Positions 8,372 to 16,812 are shown, numbered from the stretch's first letter. The stretch: 50,482 bases of DNA from Oscillospiraceae bacterium (GCA_017548065.1 JAFYNQ010000085.1:1-50482); one strand, 5' to 3'. Notes: generated by a model from the letters alone, not told the origin. Numbers and translations: made by a program.

Positions 8372-9253
8372 ATGGAACTGATGCAGCTGAAATATTTCAA
8401 GACCGTGGCAGAGATCGGCAAGATCTCCGATGCTGCCAGCGCTTTGTTCATTTCTGCGCCTGCCTTAAGCACCTCCATTTCCCGATTGGAAAAGGAGCTG
8501 GGCATGCCGCTGTTTGACCGCACCAACAACCGGATCCTGCTCAACCGCCAGGGACAGATCTTCCTGCGCTATGTCAATCAGATTTTTTCCAACCTGGACT
8601 GCGCCAAAACAGAGCTGCAGCAGAGCATCCTCCACCAGGGTCAGCACGTGTCCATTGCCTCCGTCGCCTCTACCCAATGGGTGGACATGATCACCGCCTT
8701 CTCCCAGGAGCATCCCCGGTTCACCCTCTCCTGCACCAACGTGAAGCGCTCGGAGCTTGCCAGCAATGCGCTGCCGGTGCAGCATAACTTTCTGTTTGCC
8801 TCCGAGGAGGACATTCCTCCCTTCTATCTGGGTGAGCTGGAGAGCATCGTGCTGTTTGAAGACCACCCGGTGGTCATGGTGCATTCCGACCACCCCCTTG
8901 CCAAGGAAGCGTCCGTCTCTTTAAGTCAGCTGGCAGGCGAGCATATTTTCCTGCCCATGCAGAACTATCCGCTGTATGACCATCTTGTAAAGCTGTTTGA
9001 AGCCTCCGGCATCCCCTTCCCTGCAGGAAATGCCTACTCCCACCTTGCCGCCCAGCAGATGGTGGCAAAGAAGCTGGGCATCGCCTTCTCCTCCGAGCAT
9101 ACCGGGCGCACCCCGGCGCTGCCGGTGAGCTACGTCCCCATCCGGGACTCCTACACACCCTGGGTCTCCCGTCTTTACTGGCGCCGGGATCACATATTCA
9201 CCGAGGACGAAGTTATCTTCAAGGCATTTGTGGAAAAATATTACAAAAATTGA
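8372..9253 (+). CDS. LysR-family transcriptional regulator
   Basis: A 293-residue LysR-type regulator. The winged helix-turn-helix occupies about residues 1-60 (MQLKYFKTVAEIGKISDAAS, SAPALSTSISRLEKELGMPLF, with the usual RQGQIFLRY linker helix). The rest is a periplasmic-binding-protein-like effector domain. It lies 21 nt after the YfhO gene on the same strand and just upstream of an MFS transporter. The 9-bp inverted repeat at 9257-9282 in the intergenic gap is a plausible binding site, so control of the MFS gene is likely. The effector is unknown. Confidence 0.9.
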   Translation: MELMQLKYFKTVAEIGKISDAASALFISAPALSTSISRLEKELGMPLFDRTNNRILLNRQGQIFLRYVNQIFSNLDCAKTELQQSILHQGQHVSIASVASTQWVDMITAFSQEHPRFTLSCTNVKRSELASNALPVQHNFLFASEEDIPPFYLGELESIVLFEDHPVVMVHSDHPLAKEASVSLSQLAGEHIFLPMQNYPLYDHLVKLFEASGIPFPAGNAYSHLAAQQMVAKKLGIAFSSEHTGRTPALPVSYVPIRDSYTPWVSRLYWRRDHIFTEDEVIFKAFVEKYYKN

Positions 9254-9256
9254 CCC

Positions 9257-9282
9257 TTTGCATAACAAAAACTTTATGCAAA
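9257..9282. promoter_or_regulatory. Perfect 9-bp inverted repeat, probable LysR operator
   Basis: TTTGCATAA (9257-9265) and TTATGCAAA (9274-9282) form a perfect dyad with an 8-bp spacer, immediately after the LysR stop codon and about 20 bp upstream of the MFS promoter. Size and T-N-A form fit LysR-type sites. Binding is inferred. Confidence 0.55.
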
Positions 9283-9299
9283 TAATAACCGATACATAC

Positions 9300-9328
9300 T
9301 TGCCCTCTCGTGCAAACAGTGATATAAT
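9300..9328 (+). promoter_or_regulatory. Promoter of the MFS gene
   Basis: TTGCCC (9300-9305), 17-nt spacer, TATAAT (9323-9328). The promoter lies inside two nested inverted repeats (see next entry), about 30 nt before the ATG. Confidence 0.7.
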
Positions 9329-9353
9329 TTCACTGTTATTATGCATGAGAGGG
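9303..9353. promoter_or_regulatory. Nested palindromes around the MFS -10 element
   Basis: An inner perfect dyad ACAGTGA (9316-9322) / TCACTGT (9330-9336) has the TATAAT as its loop. An outer dyad CCCTCTCGTGC (9303-9313) / GCATGAGAGGG (9343-9353), one mismatch, encloses it and covers the ribosome site GAGAGGG. The arrangement suggests a repressor site and/or an RNA hairpin at the 5' end of the message. Confidence 0.55.
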
Positions 9354-9360
9354 TGTTTTC

Positions 9361-10665
9361 ATGACTTTAGAGAAAAAAAGCTTTGATTACAAATGGGTGA
9401 TCCTTGCGCTGTCTTTCATGATGGTGTTTGTCTGTCTTGGCTTCTGCAGCGCCAACAAGGGTCTGTACCTGGCCGCCATCACCGAGGCTTTGGGCATCAA
9501 GCGTAGTCTGTTCTCCATCAACGACAGCTGCCGCTTTATCTCCCAGGCTGTGATCAACCTGTTCTTTGGTTCGTTGGTCACCAAGTTCGGCGTGCGGAAG
9601 ATGATCTCCTTCGGCTTCCTGGCACTGGTCGGTTCTATGCTGATCTACGCTTTTGCCGAGACCATCTACGTGTTCTACATCGGCGGTGTGCTGCTGGGTG
9701 TGGGTCTGACCTTCACTACCACCACCATGGCCTCCAGTGTGGTTCGCCGCTGGTTCAAGAAGGACATCGGCAAGTACACCGGCATCGTCTTCGCTTCCAA
9801 CGGCATTGGCGGCGCTCTGGCTGCACAGATCGTTACTCCCATGATCAACGATGAGAACAACGCATTCGGTTACCGCAATGCTTACCTCATGGTTGCAGGT
9901 CTTCTGGTAGTCATCGGTCTTCTGCTGTTCTTCTTCATGAAGGAGAATCCTTCCGATGCCCCTGCTACCACCTCTGCGCCTACCAAGAAAAAGGCACGTG
10001 GCGTCATTTGGAGCGGCATTGATTACAACACCGCCATCCACGCTCCCTTCTTCTACCTGGCAGGTCTGTGCGTGTTCCTCACCGGCTTCTCCCTCCAGGG
10101 CATCAACGGCGCTTTCGCCGCCCACATGAAGGACGTGGGTCTCTCTCCCGAATTTGTGGCAACCGTCAGTAGCGTGTACTCTCTGTGCCTTACCGGCAGT
10201 AAGCTGGCTGTGGGCGCTCTGTATGACCGCTTCGGTCTGCGCACTGTGATGCTCATCTGCCAGTCCTCCGCCATTCTGGCCTTCGTATTCCTGGCAATGC
10301 TCACCACTTCCCTGGTCACCGGCTTTGCTACCCTTGCCGGCATCGTGGCATTTGCCTTCGGCATTCTCTACGCTTTGGCTCTGCCCCTGGAGACACTGGT
10401 GATCCCCCTGATCGCCAATGACCTCTTCGGCTCCAAGGCATTTGACAAGCTGCTGGGCATCCTCATCGCCATGAACTACGCAGGCTACGCACTGGGCGGC
10501 CCCATTGTGAACCTGAGCTTTGATGCCTGGGGCACTTACAAGCCTGCTCTGCTGGCAATGGCCGCTATCACCGTGGCAATGCTGCTGGTGTTCCAGGTTG
10601 TCATCAACTCCGCCAACAAGAAGAAGCGTGAAGTGCTGGCACTGGAAGAGGCTGAAACCGTCTGA
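9361..10665 (+). CDS. MFS transporter (OxlT/OFA-like)
   Basis: A 434-residue major facilitator superfamily permease with two six-helix halves separated by a basic, Thr/Lys-rich loop around residues 198-215. The segment between helices 2 and 3 reads VTKFGVRKMISFGF, and the second half has the related GALYDRFGLRTVMLI; both are the G-x-x-x-D-R/K signature loops. Family resemblance is to oxalate/formate-type antiporters (OFA), but the substrate cannot be assigned. The ATG follows GAGAGGG. It is the likely target of the LysR regulator upstream, judging from the dyads between the genes. A hairpin follows at 10697-10730. Confidence 0.88.
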   Translation: MTLEKKSFDYKWVILALSFMMVFVCLGFCSANKGLYLAAITEALGIKRSLFSINDSCRFISQAVINLFFGSLVTKFGVRKMISFGFLALVGSMLIYAFAETIYVFYIGGVLLGVGLTFTTTTMASSVVRRWFKKDIGKYTGIVFASNGIGGALAAQIVTPMINDENNAFGYRNAYLMVAGLLVVIGLLLFFFMKENPSDAPATTSAPTKKKARGVIWSGIDYNTAIHAPFFYLAGLCVFLTGFSLQGINGAFAAHMKDVGLSPEFVATVSSVYSLCLTGSKLAVGALYDRFGLRTVMLICQSSAILAFVFLAMLTTSLVTGFATLAGIVAFAFGILYALALPLETLVIPLIANDLFGSKAFDKLLGILIAMNYAGYALGGPIVNLSFDAWGTYKPALLAMAAITVAMLLVFQVVINSANKKKREVLALEEAETV

Positions 10666-10696
10666 GCTACCAACAACAATTAAAACAATACATACA

Positions 10697-10730
10697 CAGG
10701 GCGTGTTGCAAAATCCTGCAACACGCCCTG
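10697..10730. terminator. Strong hairpin after the MFS gene
   Basis: CAGGGCGTGTTGCA (10697-10710) pairs perfectly with TGCAACACGCCCTG (10717-10730) over a 6-nt loop. There is no T-run on the plus strand, so it may stabilise the message end or terminate inefficiently. Confidence 0.5.
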
Positions 10731-10829
10731 ATGTTATCCCCCCGTAGGGAACGGATTTATCCCTTCCGTTTATCCTTCCCGGATATCACCGGAATGCATA
10801 AATGCCTTCCCTACAGCTGTTCTTTTTGC

Positions 10830-10858
10830 TTGCGTACCGCTTTCGGGTATGGTATAAC
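10830..10858 (+). promoter_or_regulatory. Promoter of the DUF4886 pair
   Basis: TTGCGT (10830-10835), 17-nt spacer, TATAAC (10853-10858), 27 nt before the lipoprotein start. Confidence 0.55.
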
Positions 10859-10885
10859 TAATATAACAAACAAAGGAGGCTGTCT

Positions 10886-11839
10886 ATGAAGAAACTCATA
10901 TGTCTGCTTATTGCAGCGCTTATGCTGCTCACCGCCTGCAGTAACAATGCAGAGCTTCCCACAACGGAGGAAACTATGAATAACATTTATCAACAGTCCG
11001 ACCCGGCGCAGGATGACGTGCTGAACATTCTTATGATCGGCAACAGCGGCTGCTACTACTATGTGGAAGAGCTCCACGGCATGCTGGCTGCCGTAGGCAT
11101 CAAGGCCAATGTGTGCAACGTGTACTACAACGGCTGCAAGCTGTCCCAGCACTGGACCTGGTGGAAGACCGGTGAAAGCAAATATGACTATTTCATCACC
11201 AATGACCAGGGACGTGTCAAGACCTCGGAGGTAAACCTGGAGTGGTGTCTGCAGCAGCAGAACTGGGACGTGATAAGTCTTCACGAAGGCGGTATGGCAG
11301 ATTTGCGTTCCAGCGCTGTAGAAATCTCCATTGAAAAGCGGCACACCTATCTGTTTGACCTTACAAACTATTTAAAGGAACAGTTCCCCTACGCTTCCCT
11401 TTACTGGCAGCAGCCTGCCGCCTACCAGGTGGGCTACAACCGCAGCTTTACCATCAACACCCTGGAGGATCAGCAGAAGGACACAAAGATCTTCCGTGAT
11501 CTTTCCATTGCCATCAGCAAGAAATACAACGTAGGCTGGATCCCCAGAGGCGATGCCGCCATTCTTGTCCGTGAGGGCGGCTACGATAACCTCTGCGCCC
11601 GTTTGGGTAAGGGTGAAAACAATGAGGGCGATTACTACCATGACGGCGATTGGGGCGGCGGACAGTTCCTGACCGCCAGCGTGTGGTTTGAGTGCCTCAC
11701 CGGTCAAAGCTGCATCGGCAACACCTACCGCCCGGTATACACCCAGGGTGCTGTGGAATACCGTTTGGAGGAAGACCTGGTCACCAAATTCCAGGCAGCA
11801 GCCCATCAGGCTGTGGCGAACAGAAACGAGGACGCATAA
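10886..11839 (+). CDS. Lipoprotein with DUF4886/SGNH-hydrolase-like domain
   Basis: A 317-residue putative secreted esterase. The N-terminus MKKLICLLIAALMLLTACS is a lipoprotein signal peptide with lipobox LTAC, so the mature protein would be tethered to the outer face of the membrane. The remaining domain starts with MIGNSGCYYYVEEL (nucleophile Ser in GNS) and ends with GDYYHDGDWGGGQF, where D-x-x-H gives the remaining catalytic residues expected of SGNH/GDSL folds. DUF4886 proteins are uncharacterised; a carbohydrate deacetylase role is inferred from fold and neighbours. It is followed 2 nt later by a close paralogue without signal peptide. AAAGGAGG precedes the ATG. Confidence 0.8.
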   Translation: MKKLICLLIAALMLLTACSNNAELPTTEETMNNIYQQSDPAQDDVLNILMIGNSGCYYYVEELHGMLAAVGIKANVCNVYYNGCKLSQHWTWWKTGESKYDYFITNDQGRVKTSEVNLEWCLQQQNWDVISLHEGGMADLRSSAVEISIEKRHTYLFDLTNYLKEQFPYASLYWQQPAAYQVGYNRSFTINTLEDQQKDTKIFRDLSIAISKKYNVGWIPRGDAAILVREGGYDNLCARLGKGENNEGDYYHDGDWGGGQFLTASVWFECLTGQSCIGNTYRPVYTQGAVEYRLEEDLVTKFQAAAHQAVANRNEDA

Positions 11840-11840
11840 C

Positions 11841-12671
11841 ATGGAGAAAAAGCTGAATTTGCTTATGATCGGCAGCTCCTTCTGCTATTACTACGTGGAA
11901 GAGCTGTTCGGCATGCTGGATGCCGTGGGCATCAAAGCCAACATCTGCAACGTGTATTATAACGGCTGTCCCCTGGAAAAGCACTGGAACTGGTGGAAAA
12001 CCGAGGAAGCCCACTACCACTACTTTATCACCAACGAAAACGGCAGAGTCAAGACTGCCCCCGTAAATCTCCAGTGGTGCCTTCAGCAGCAGGATTGGGA
12101 TGTGATCAGCCTGCAGGAGTCCACCGGCCGCATTATAAATGCCGGCGCCGATACCCACCTGGAGGTTTCCAAGGTTTGGCGCACCGAGCTTTGGGCATAC
12201 CTGAAGGAGCGCTTCCCCAACAGCCGCCATCTGTGGCATCAGCCCTGGACCTATCAGATCGGCACCGCCACCAACGGCTATGTGATGGAATCTCTGCAGC
12301 AGCAGGAGGCCAATGCAAAGCAGATCCGGGACTACGCCCTGGCAGTGTGCCGGGAACTGAACCTGGAGCGTGTGAACACCGGCGAAGCCTGGCAGCTGGT
12401 GCGTCGGGAATACGGCTATGATAAGCTGTGCGCCCGTATCGGCAAGGGTGAGAACAACGCCGGTGACGGCTATCATGACGGCGATATCGGCGGCGGTCAG
12501 TACCTGAATGCCTGCGTATGGTTTGAGATCCTCACGGGACAAAGCTGCATCGGCAACACCTACAGACCTCTGTACATGGATGACCCGGCGCTCTCCCCCT
12601 CCGAAGAACTGATCCTCATGCTGCAAAAAGCCGCCCACGAAGCGGTTGCCAAACGAAAAGAAAGCAATTAA
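11841..12671 (+). CDS. DUF4886/SGNH-hydrolase-like protein, cytosolic paralogue
   Basis: A 276-residue paralogue of the preceding lipoprotein: MIGSSFCYYYVEEL against MIGNSGCYYYVEEL, and AVGIKANICNVYYNGC against AVGIKANVCNVYYNGC. It has no signal peptide, so it should stay in the cytosol. Catalytic candidates are Ser in GSS and D-x-x-H in GDGYHDGD. The start at 11841 is one base after the upstream stop codon, so the two are cotranslated; a longer frame back to 11688 would overlap the first gene. The pair looks like a tandem duplication with one secreted and one internal product. It ends at a hairpin shared with nadE. Confidence 0.8.
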   Translation: MEKKLNLLMIGSSFCYYYVEELFGMLDAVGIKANICNVYYNGCPLEKHWNWWKTEEAHYHYFITNENGRVKTAPVNLQWCLQQQDWDVISLQESTGRIINAGADTHLEVSKVWRTELWAYLKERFPNSRHLWHQPWTYQIGTATNGYVMESLQQQEANAKQIRDYALAVCRELNLERVNTGEAWQLVRREYGYDKLCARIGKGENNAGDGYHDGDIGGGQYLNACVWFEILTGQSCIGNTYRPLYMDDPALSPSEELILMLQKAAHEAVAKRKESN

Positions 12672-12678
12672 AAAATAC

Positions 12679-12838
12679 AGCCTTCCCAGGCAAGCAGATA
12701 AGTCCAACAAATGTGTCATTCCGAGGCTGCGCAGGCAGCCGTGGGAATCCCCATCATACGAGGGAGATTGCCACGCCTTGCTTCGCAAGTCTCGCAATGA
12801 CAGGACGTAAAAGCTTTGTCCTGGGAAGGCTTTTCTAT
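12679..12838. terminator. Convergent terminator whose loop holds a repeat element
   Basis: AGCCTTCCCAGG (12679-12690) is perfectly complementary to CCTGGGAAGGCT (12820-12831), followed by TTTTCTATTTTG on the plus strand and by TATTTTTT on the minus strand. The 130-nt loop contains the repeat at 12714-12802. It lies between the convergent DUF4886 and nadE genes. Confidence 0.6.
12714..12802. repeat. Short interspersed repeat with inverted ends (MITE-like)
   Basis: About 89 bp bounded by TGTCATTCCGAG and CTCGCAATGACA, an imperfect inverted pair. The internal words (GTGGGAATCCCC, GAGATTGCCACGCC) are of the kind found as scattered intergenic repeats in many Clostridia. It sits inside the loop of a terminator stem, as if inserted there. 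Confidence 0.6.
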
Positions 12839-12844
12839 TTTGTT

Positions 12845-14791
12845 TTACAGATTTTCCGCTTCCTCCAGCCACAGCGCGGCAGTGGCATCGCTGGGCATAT
12901 GCAGGTCGCCACGGGGGCCGACACCCACAGAGCCAAGCTTCACGCCGTCGGGCTGACAGTTACGCTTGAATTGCTGACTAAAGAAGCGGCGGTAGAAGGT
13001 CACCAGCCATTTCTTCACCGTCTCCGGGGAGAAATCCTCACGGAAGGCACGGCATGCCAGGTTAAATATCTTCTCCGGGGTAAAGCCCCAGCGAAGCACA
13101 TAGTAAAGGAAGAAATCGTGCAGCGCATAAGGACCTACGATATCTTCCGTCTGCTGGGAGATCTTACCCTTGGCATCCGGAGGCAGCAGCTCGGGACTGA
13201 TGGGGGTGTCCAGCACATCCAGCAGCACCTCTCTTGCCGGGGCAAAGGTTGCCTCCCGGGAGACAGTATCAATGATCCAGCGGATCAGGGTCTTCGGCAC
13301 AGCGCCGTTAACACCGTACATGCTCATGTGGTCGCCGTTGTAGGTACACCAGCCAAGGGCCAGCTCGCTGAGGTCGCCGGTGCCGACGACGATGCCGCCT
13401 ACCTCACCTGCGTAATCCATGAGGATCTGTGTGCGCTCACGTGCCTGGGAATTTTCGTAGGTAGTGTCATGCTTATGGGGATCGTGTCCGATGTCACGGA
13501 AATGCACGCTCACCGCATCCCGGATGTTGATCTCCTTGGCGGTAACACCCAGCTTCCGCATCAGCTCCCAGGCGTTGTTATAGGTGCGGTCAGAGGTGCC
13601 GAAGCAAGGCATGGTGACACCGTAAACATCGGTGGCAGGTCTGCCCAGCTGGCGCATGGCCTCCACCGCCACCAGCAGCGCCAGGGTAGAATCCAATCCG
13701 CCGGAGATGCCGATGACAGCCTTTGTCTTAATGGTTTCCAATCGGTGCTTCAAGCCTGCCACCTGAATGGCAAAGATTTCCTTGCACCGTGCCATTCTTT
13801 CCGCTTCTGTGTCGGGAATGAATGCCAATTTCCGCACAGGGAACAAGCTGCCGTCGCTGCGCAGCGGATGCCAGCTGCCCTCCCATGCTTCCACCTCGTT
13901 CTGTGCGCCGTAGTAAGCCGCCGCATCCCGGAAGGTGTTCTTTCTTGCTCTGTCGCTGCGAAGCATGCCCACATCCACATCGGAGATGAGCATATAGTCG
14001 CTGGCGATCAGATCTTCGTTTTCTGCCAGCACCCTTCCGTTCTGGGCAATGATGCTGTGACCGGAGAACACCAGATCCTGGGTAGACTCTGTGGCACCGG
14101 CGCTGCAGAAGGCATAGCCGCAAATGGCGGCAGCAGACTGGTGCTGCACCGTAGCTTTGCGGTAAGCACGCTTACCAACGGTCTCATTGGAAGCGGCAGG
14201 ATTTACGATGATCTCCGCACCACCCAGCGCCAGCACAGAGGACTGGGCAACCGGCGCCCACAGATCCTCACAGATCTCCACACCCAGCTTCACACCGTTT
14301 CCAAGGGTGTAGTGGGTCATGGTGTTCAGGCACACATCGTAGTCCCCTTCCAGCCCCAGCTTTGTGACGTGGATGGGGTACTGACAAATCTGGGAAGCAT
14401 CTGCAAACCAGCGCTTTTCGGAATACTCGTTATAATTGGGCAGGTAGGTCTTGGGCACAAGACCACGGAGGCAGCCGTCATTGACAACGGCGGCGCAGTT
14501 GTACAGCTGACCGTCAATGCGGATGGGCAATCCCACCACCACGGTCAGTGCAGAGCATTCCCGGGAGCAGGTCAGGATCTGCTGCAGACCCGAAATCGCC
14601 GCTTGCAGCAATGTCTCCTGGAAGAAAAGGTCGCCGCAGGTATAGCCGGTGAGGGCAAGCTCGGGAAATACCAGCACATCCGTCAGCTTGCTGTCTGCTT
14701 CCTTCATCGCCTTACAAATATTCTCTGCGTTCTTTTTTACATTGCCCACAGCCACTGCAGGCACTGCGCAGGCAATTCGGATATAAGGCAT
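12845..14791 (-). CDS. nadE: Glutamine-dependent NAD+ synthetase
   Basis: A 648-residue two-domain enzyme that makes NAD+ from nicotinate adenine dinucleotide, with ammonia from glutamine. The N-terminal nitrilase-type glutaminase has Glu44 in FPELALTGYT, a Lys in VPKTYLPNYNEY and the Cys in GVEICEDLW, the full E-K-C triad. The C-terminal synthetase has the ATP-binding SGGLDST loop and the VGTGDLSELALGWCTYNGD segment. Length and order match the long bacterial form. The gene lies 14 nt after a DUF4886 gene and so appears to be the last member of an operon with an acyltransferase-like gene, an odd setting for a housekeeping enzyme. Confidence 0.95.
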   Translation of the reverse strand: MPYIRIACAVPAVAVGNVKKNAENICKAMKEADSKLTDVLVFPELALTGYTCGDLFFQETLLQAAISGLQQILTCSRECSALTVVVGLPIRIDGQLYNCAAVVNDGCLRGLVPKTYLPNYNEYSEKRWFADASQICQYPIHVTKLGLEGDYDVCLNTMTHYTLGNGVKLGVEICEDLWAPVAQSSVLALGGAEIIVNPAASNETVGKRAYRKATVQHQSAAAICGYAFCSAGATESTQDLVFSGHSIIAQNGRVLAENEDLIASDYMLISDVDVGMLRSDRARKNTFRDAAAYYGAQNEVEAWEGSWHPLRSDGSLFPVRKLAFIPDTEAERMARCKEIFAIQVAGLKHRLETIKTKAVIGISGGLDSTLALLVAVEAMRQLGRPATDVYGVTMPCFGTSDRTYNNAWELMRKLGVTAKEINIRDAVSVHFRDIGHDPHKHDTTYENSQARERTQILMDYAGEVGGIVVGTGDLSELALGWCTYNGDHMSMYGVNGAVPKTLIRWIIDTVSREATFAPAREVLLDVLDTPISPELLPPDAKGKISQQTEDIVGPYALHDFFLYYVLRWGFTPEKIFNLACRAFREDFSPETVKKWLVTFYRRFFSQQFKRNCQPDGVKLGSVGVGPRGDLHMPSDATAALWLEEAENL

Positions 14792-14805
14792 ATTATCCCT
14801 CCAAT

Positions 14806-15537
14806 TTACATTGCAATGGGTTCAAAGCCGTCCACCAGCTTCTTTGCCAGTGCCATCTCCTCTGCTGTCACGGGTGCATCAAAGTCACAGAAGGTATTGT
14901 CTGCCACAGAGGCGCCGGTGAGCATGCGATACCACAGAAGACCCAGTGCATAGCGGCCAAGACCCTTGGTCACGTGCAGGTTATCTCTGTGGATGCAGGG
15001 AATGCCGTTGTGCAGCAGCTGCTGCATCAGCTTACCGCCGGGGATCATGCCGTCAGCATCTACGGAATCTGCGCAGATCTCATAAGCCTTCTCAATGTCT
15101 GCAAACATGGCATCAAAGGTGGCATAGGGAGTGACGGTAAGCATCAGGTCACTGCCCTCCTTGTAAGCCCAGGTCTGATGCACCAGCAGCTTTGCCTTGG
15201 GGGCGCACTCACGGATGCAGTCTGCCAGAGCCGTTGCGTAGGGTTCATATTCATCCGCAAGGTAGCTCTTGCGGCTGCCCTGCTGAATGGTCACCACATC
15301 CCACTCACGGGACAGCAGCGCCTCTTCAATAGACACCATAAAGCCGGTGTTGTGACCGTTGAAATGCAGTTCGTAAGCTTCTTTGTTGCCCAGCAGATTG
15401 CGATAATGTCTGTCCAGGGTGCAGCCGCCGATGTACAGCGTTGCCACATTGATCACCTCGCCGCCTGCTCTTGCGATCTGATGCAGGTAAGCATTTGCGT
15501 CATCACCGAAGCTGTTGGAAATTGCCAGAACATTCAT
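14806..15537 (-). CDS. DUF4886/SGNH-hydrolase-like protein (third copy)
   Basis: A 243-residue putative hydrolase. It begins MNVLAISNSFGDDANAYLHQ, with the nucleophile Ser in SNSF, has GGCTLDRHYRN and DVVTIQQGS in the positions seen in DUF4886 proteins, and ends with D-N-L-H (catalytic D-x-x-H) before a GLLWYRMLTG helix. It is more distant from the two plus-strand copies than they are from each other. No signal peptide, so cytosolic. Downstream of the acyltransferase-like gene (14-nt gap) and upstream of nadE. A de-esterifying role on imported oligosaccharides is inferred. Confidence 0.78.
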   Translation of the reverse strand: MNVLAISNSFGDDANAYLHQIARAGGEVINVATLYIGGCTLDRHYRNLLGNKEAYELHFNGHNTGFMVSIEEALLSREWDVVTIQQGSRKSYLADEYEPYATALADCIRECAPKAKLLVHQTWAYKEGSDLMLTVTPYATFDAMFADIEKAYEICADSVDADGMIPGGKLMQQLLHNGIPCIHRDNLHVTKGLGRYALGLLWYRMLTGASVADNTFCDFDAPVTAEEMALAKKLVDGFEPIAM

Positions 15538-15551
15538 AATTTTTATCCTCC

Positions 15552-16724
15552 TTAAAATATCACACCGGCAAAGGCATAGTTGTAGCCGCCGCCGAGATAA
15601 AGCTGTTTCAAAAGGCGCATAAGACGGGTATTTTCGGGAAGCTTATCAAAGCTTCCGTAATTTTTCGGGAATACAAAGCCAAACACGTGCATGCCGCTGC
15701 TCTTGATGGGATGCCGTGTATACAATCTCTGGAAGCCGGAGATCTTGCTCTCCTCTCCCAGCAACCGGGTAAGACCGGGATCCAGCAGCCAGGAGGAGCA
15801 GTATACCAGTCTGCCGGTAAATTCGGGGTAGCGCTCCTTTACCAGGGCTCTTGCAAGTTCAATAGAACGGTTTGTTGCCGCCACGGAAATATCCGCACCT
15901 GCGGGAATATGCATGCCCATGCAGGGCTCTCCCGGCGCAAGCGCGATCTCCCACTGTGCCTTGGGGAATGCCTCTTCTGTCTTTGCCACCACGTGGTCAT
16001 GGCAGCCGTAGCCATAGTAGTTTTCCTCGTCCTCACGGAATGCGCAGGTAAAGGCGCCCTCCTCCCCGGTATAACCGGCAGAGCCCAGCACCTGCTTTCC
16101 GCTTTCGTGGAAGGTACCGGCAGCCATCACGGGAAGCACCTGGCCGTTCTCTTTGTTTTTCAGGTAATAGGCAGCCTGGGGCAGCTTCCGCAGCTCATAC
16201 TGAAGGCCGCCGATCTCAAAGATCTGCGCTTTGATAAAATGGGTGTCCCAGCCGTAGTAAAGGGAGTTGGTGCCGGGAAGACCTGTGTGATTTTCCACAA
16301 TTGCCAAAGAGTTTCTGTAGACCTTGTAATGATCCTCCAGTTCCTCCTCACGGAAGCCTCTTCTTCTGTACTCAGCCAAAGAATCGGGTATCTGGGCAGC
16401 CAAAATATAGAACGGCAGCATGTTGGTCAGAAGCGTGCCGTCAAATGCCGGCACGGGAACAGACTTTGCCTGGGCAAAATCACCGGCACGGCAGAAGGCA
16501 ACCGCCGTCTTTACCCATGCGCTGCGGACAGGGTCTTCGTTGACCTTCTGCGCATACTCACACACCAGGTCATAGTAATCCCCAAACATAGTATAATCCT
16601 TTTGCAGCTGTTCAAACAGAGTAATGTCGCAGGCAGGCGCTTTGTCCTGGGGATCATAATAAGCCTCCATGGCCTCGGGATAGGTCTTTACACCTACAAT
16701 TGCCGCAATTTCCGAAAATGTCAT
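15552..16724 (-). CDS. Acyltransferase-domain protein (two-domain GNAT-like)
   Basis: A 390-residue protein resembling the 'acyltransferase domain-containing' proteins of gut Clostridia: an all-helical N-terminal half (about 1-150) and a mixed C-terminal half containing APGEPCMGMHIPAGADISV and a Cys- and Trp-containing core (YCSSWLLDPGLTRLL). The substrate is unknown. These genes often sit beside glycoside hydrolases, as here. First gene of an operon with DUF4886 and nadE, driven by the promoter at 16784-16812. I recognise the family only by general look, so the function stays tentative. Confidence 0.62.
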   Translation of the reverse strand: MTFSEIAAIVGVKTYPEAMEAYYDPQDKAPACDITLFEQLQKDYTMFGDYYDLVCEYAQKVNEDPVRSAWVKTAVAFCRAGDFAQAKSVPVPAFDGTLLTNMLPFYILAAQIPDSLAEYRRRGFREEELEDHYKVYRNSLAIVENHTGLPGTNSLYYGWDTHFIKAQIFEIGGLQYELRKLPQAAYYLKNKENGQVLPVMAAGTFHESGKQVLGSAGYTGEEGAFTCAFREDEENYYGYGCHDHVVAKTEEAFPKAQWEIALAPGEPCMGMHIPAGADISVAATNRSIELARALVKERYPEFTGRLVYCSSWLLDPGLTRLLGEESKISGFQRLYTRHPIKSSGMHVFGFVFPKNYGSFDKLPENTRLMRLLKQLYLGGGYNYAFAGVIF

Positions 16725-16783
16725 AGCCTCAGCCCCTCATACTGAATTCCAGCAAGAAGCCTGCACTTCTTCCTATCTATTGA

Positions 16784-16812
16784 ATTATAACAATAAAAAA
16801 GCAGGAAATCAA
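16784..16812 (-). promoter_or_regulatory. Promoter of the acyltransferase-DUF4886-nadE operon
   Basis: Minus-strand TTGATT (16807-16812), 17-nt spacer, TATAAT (16784-16789), 60 nt before the gene start. The -35 lies inside the stem of the upstream operon's terminator. Confidence 0.7.
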
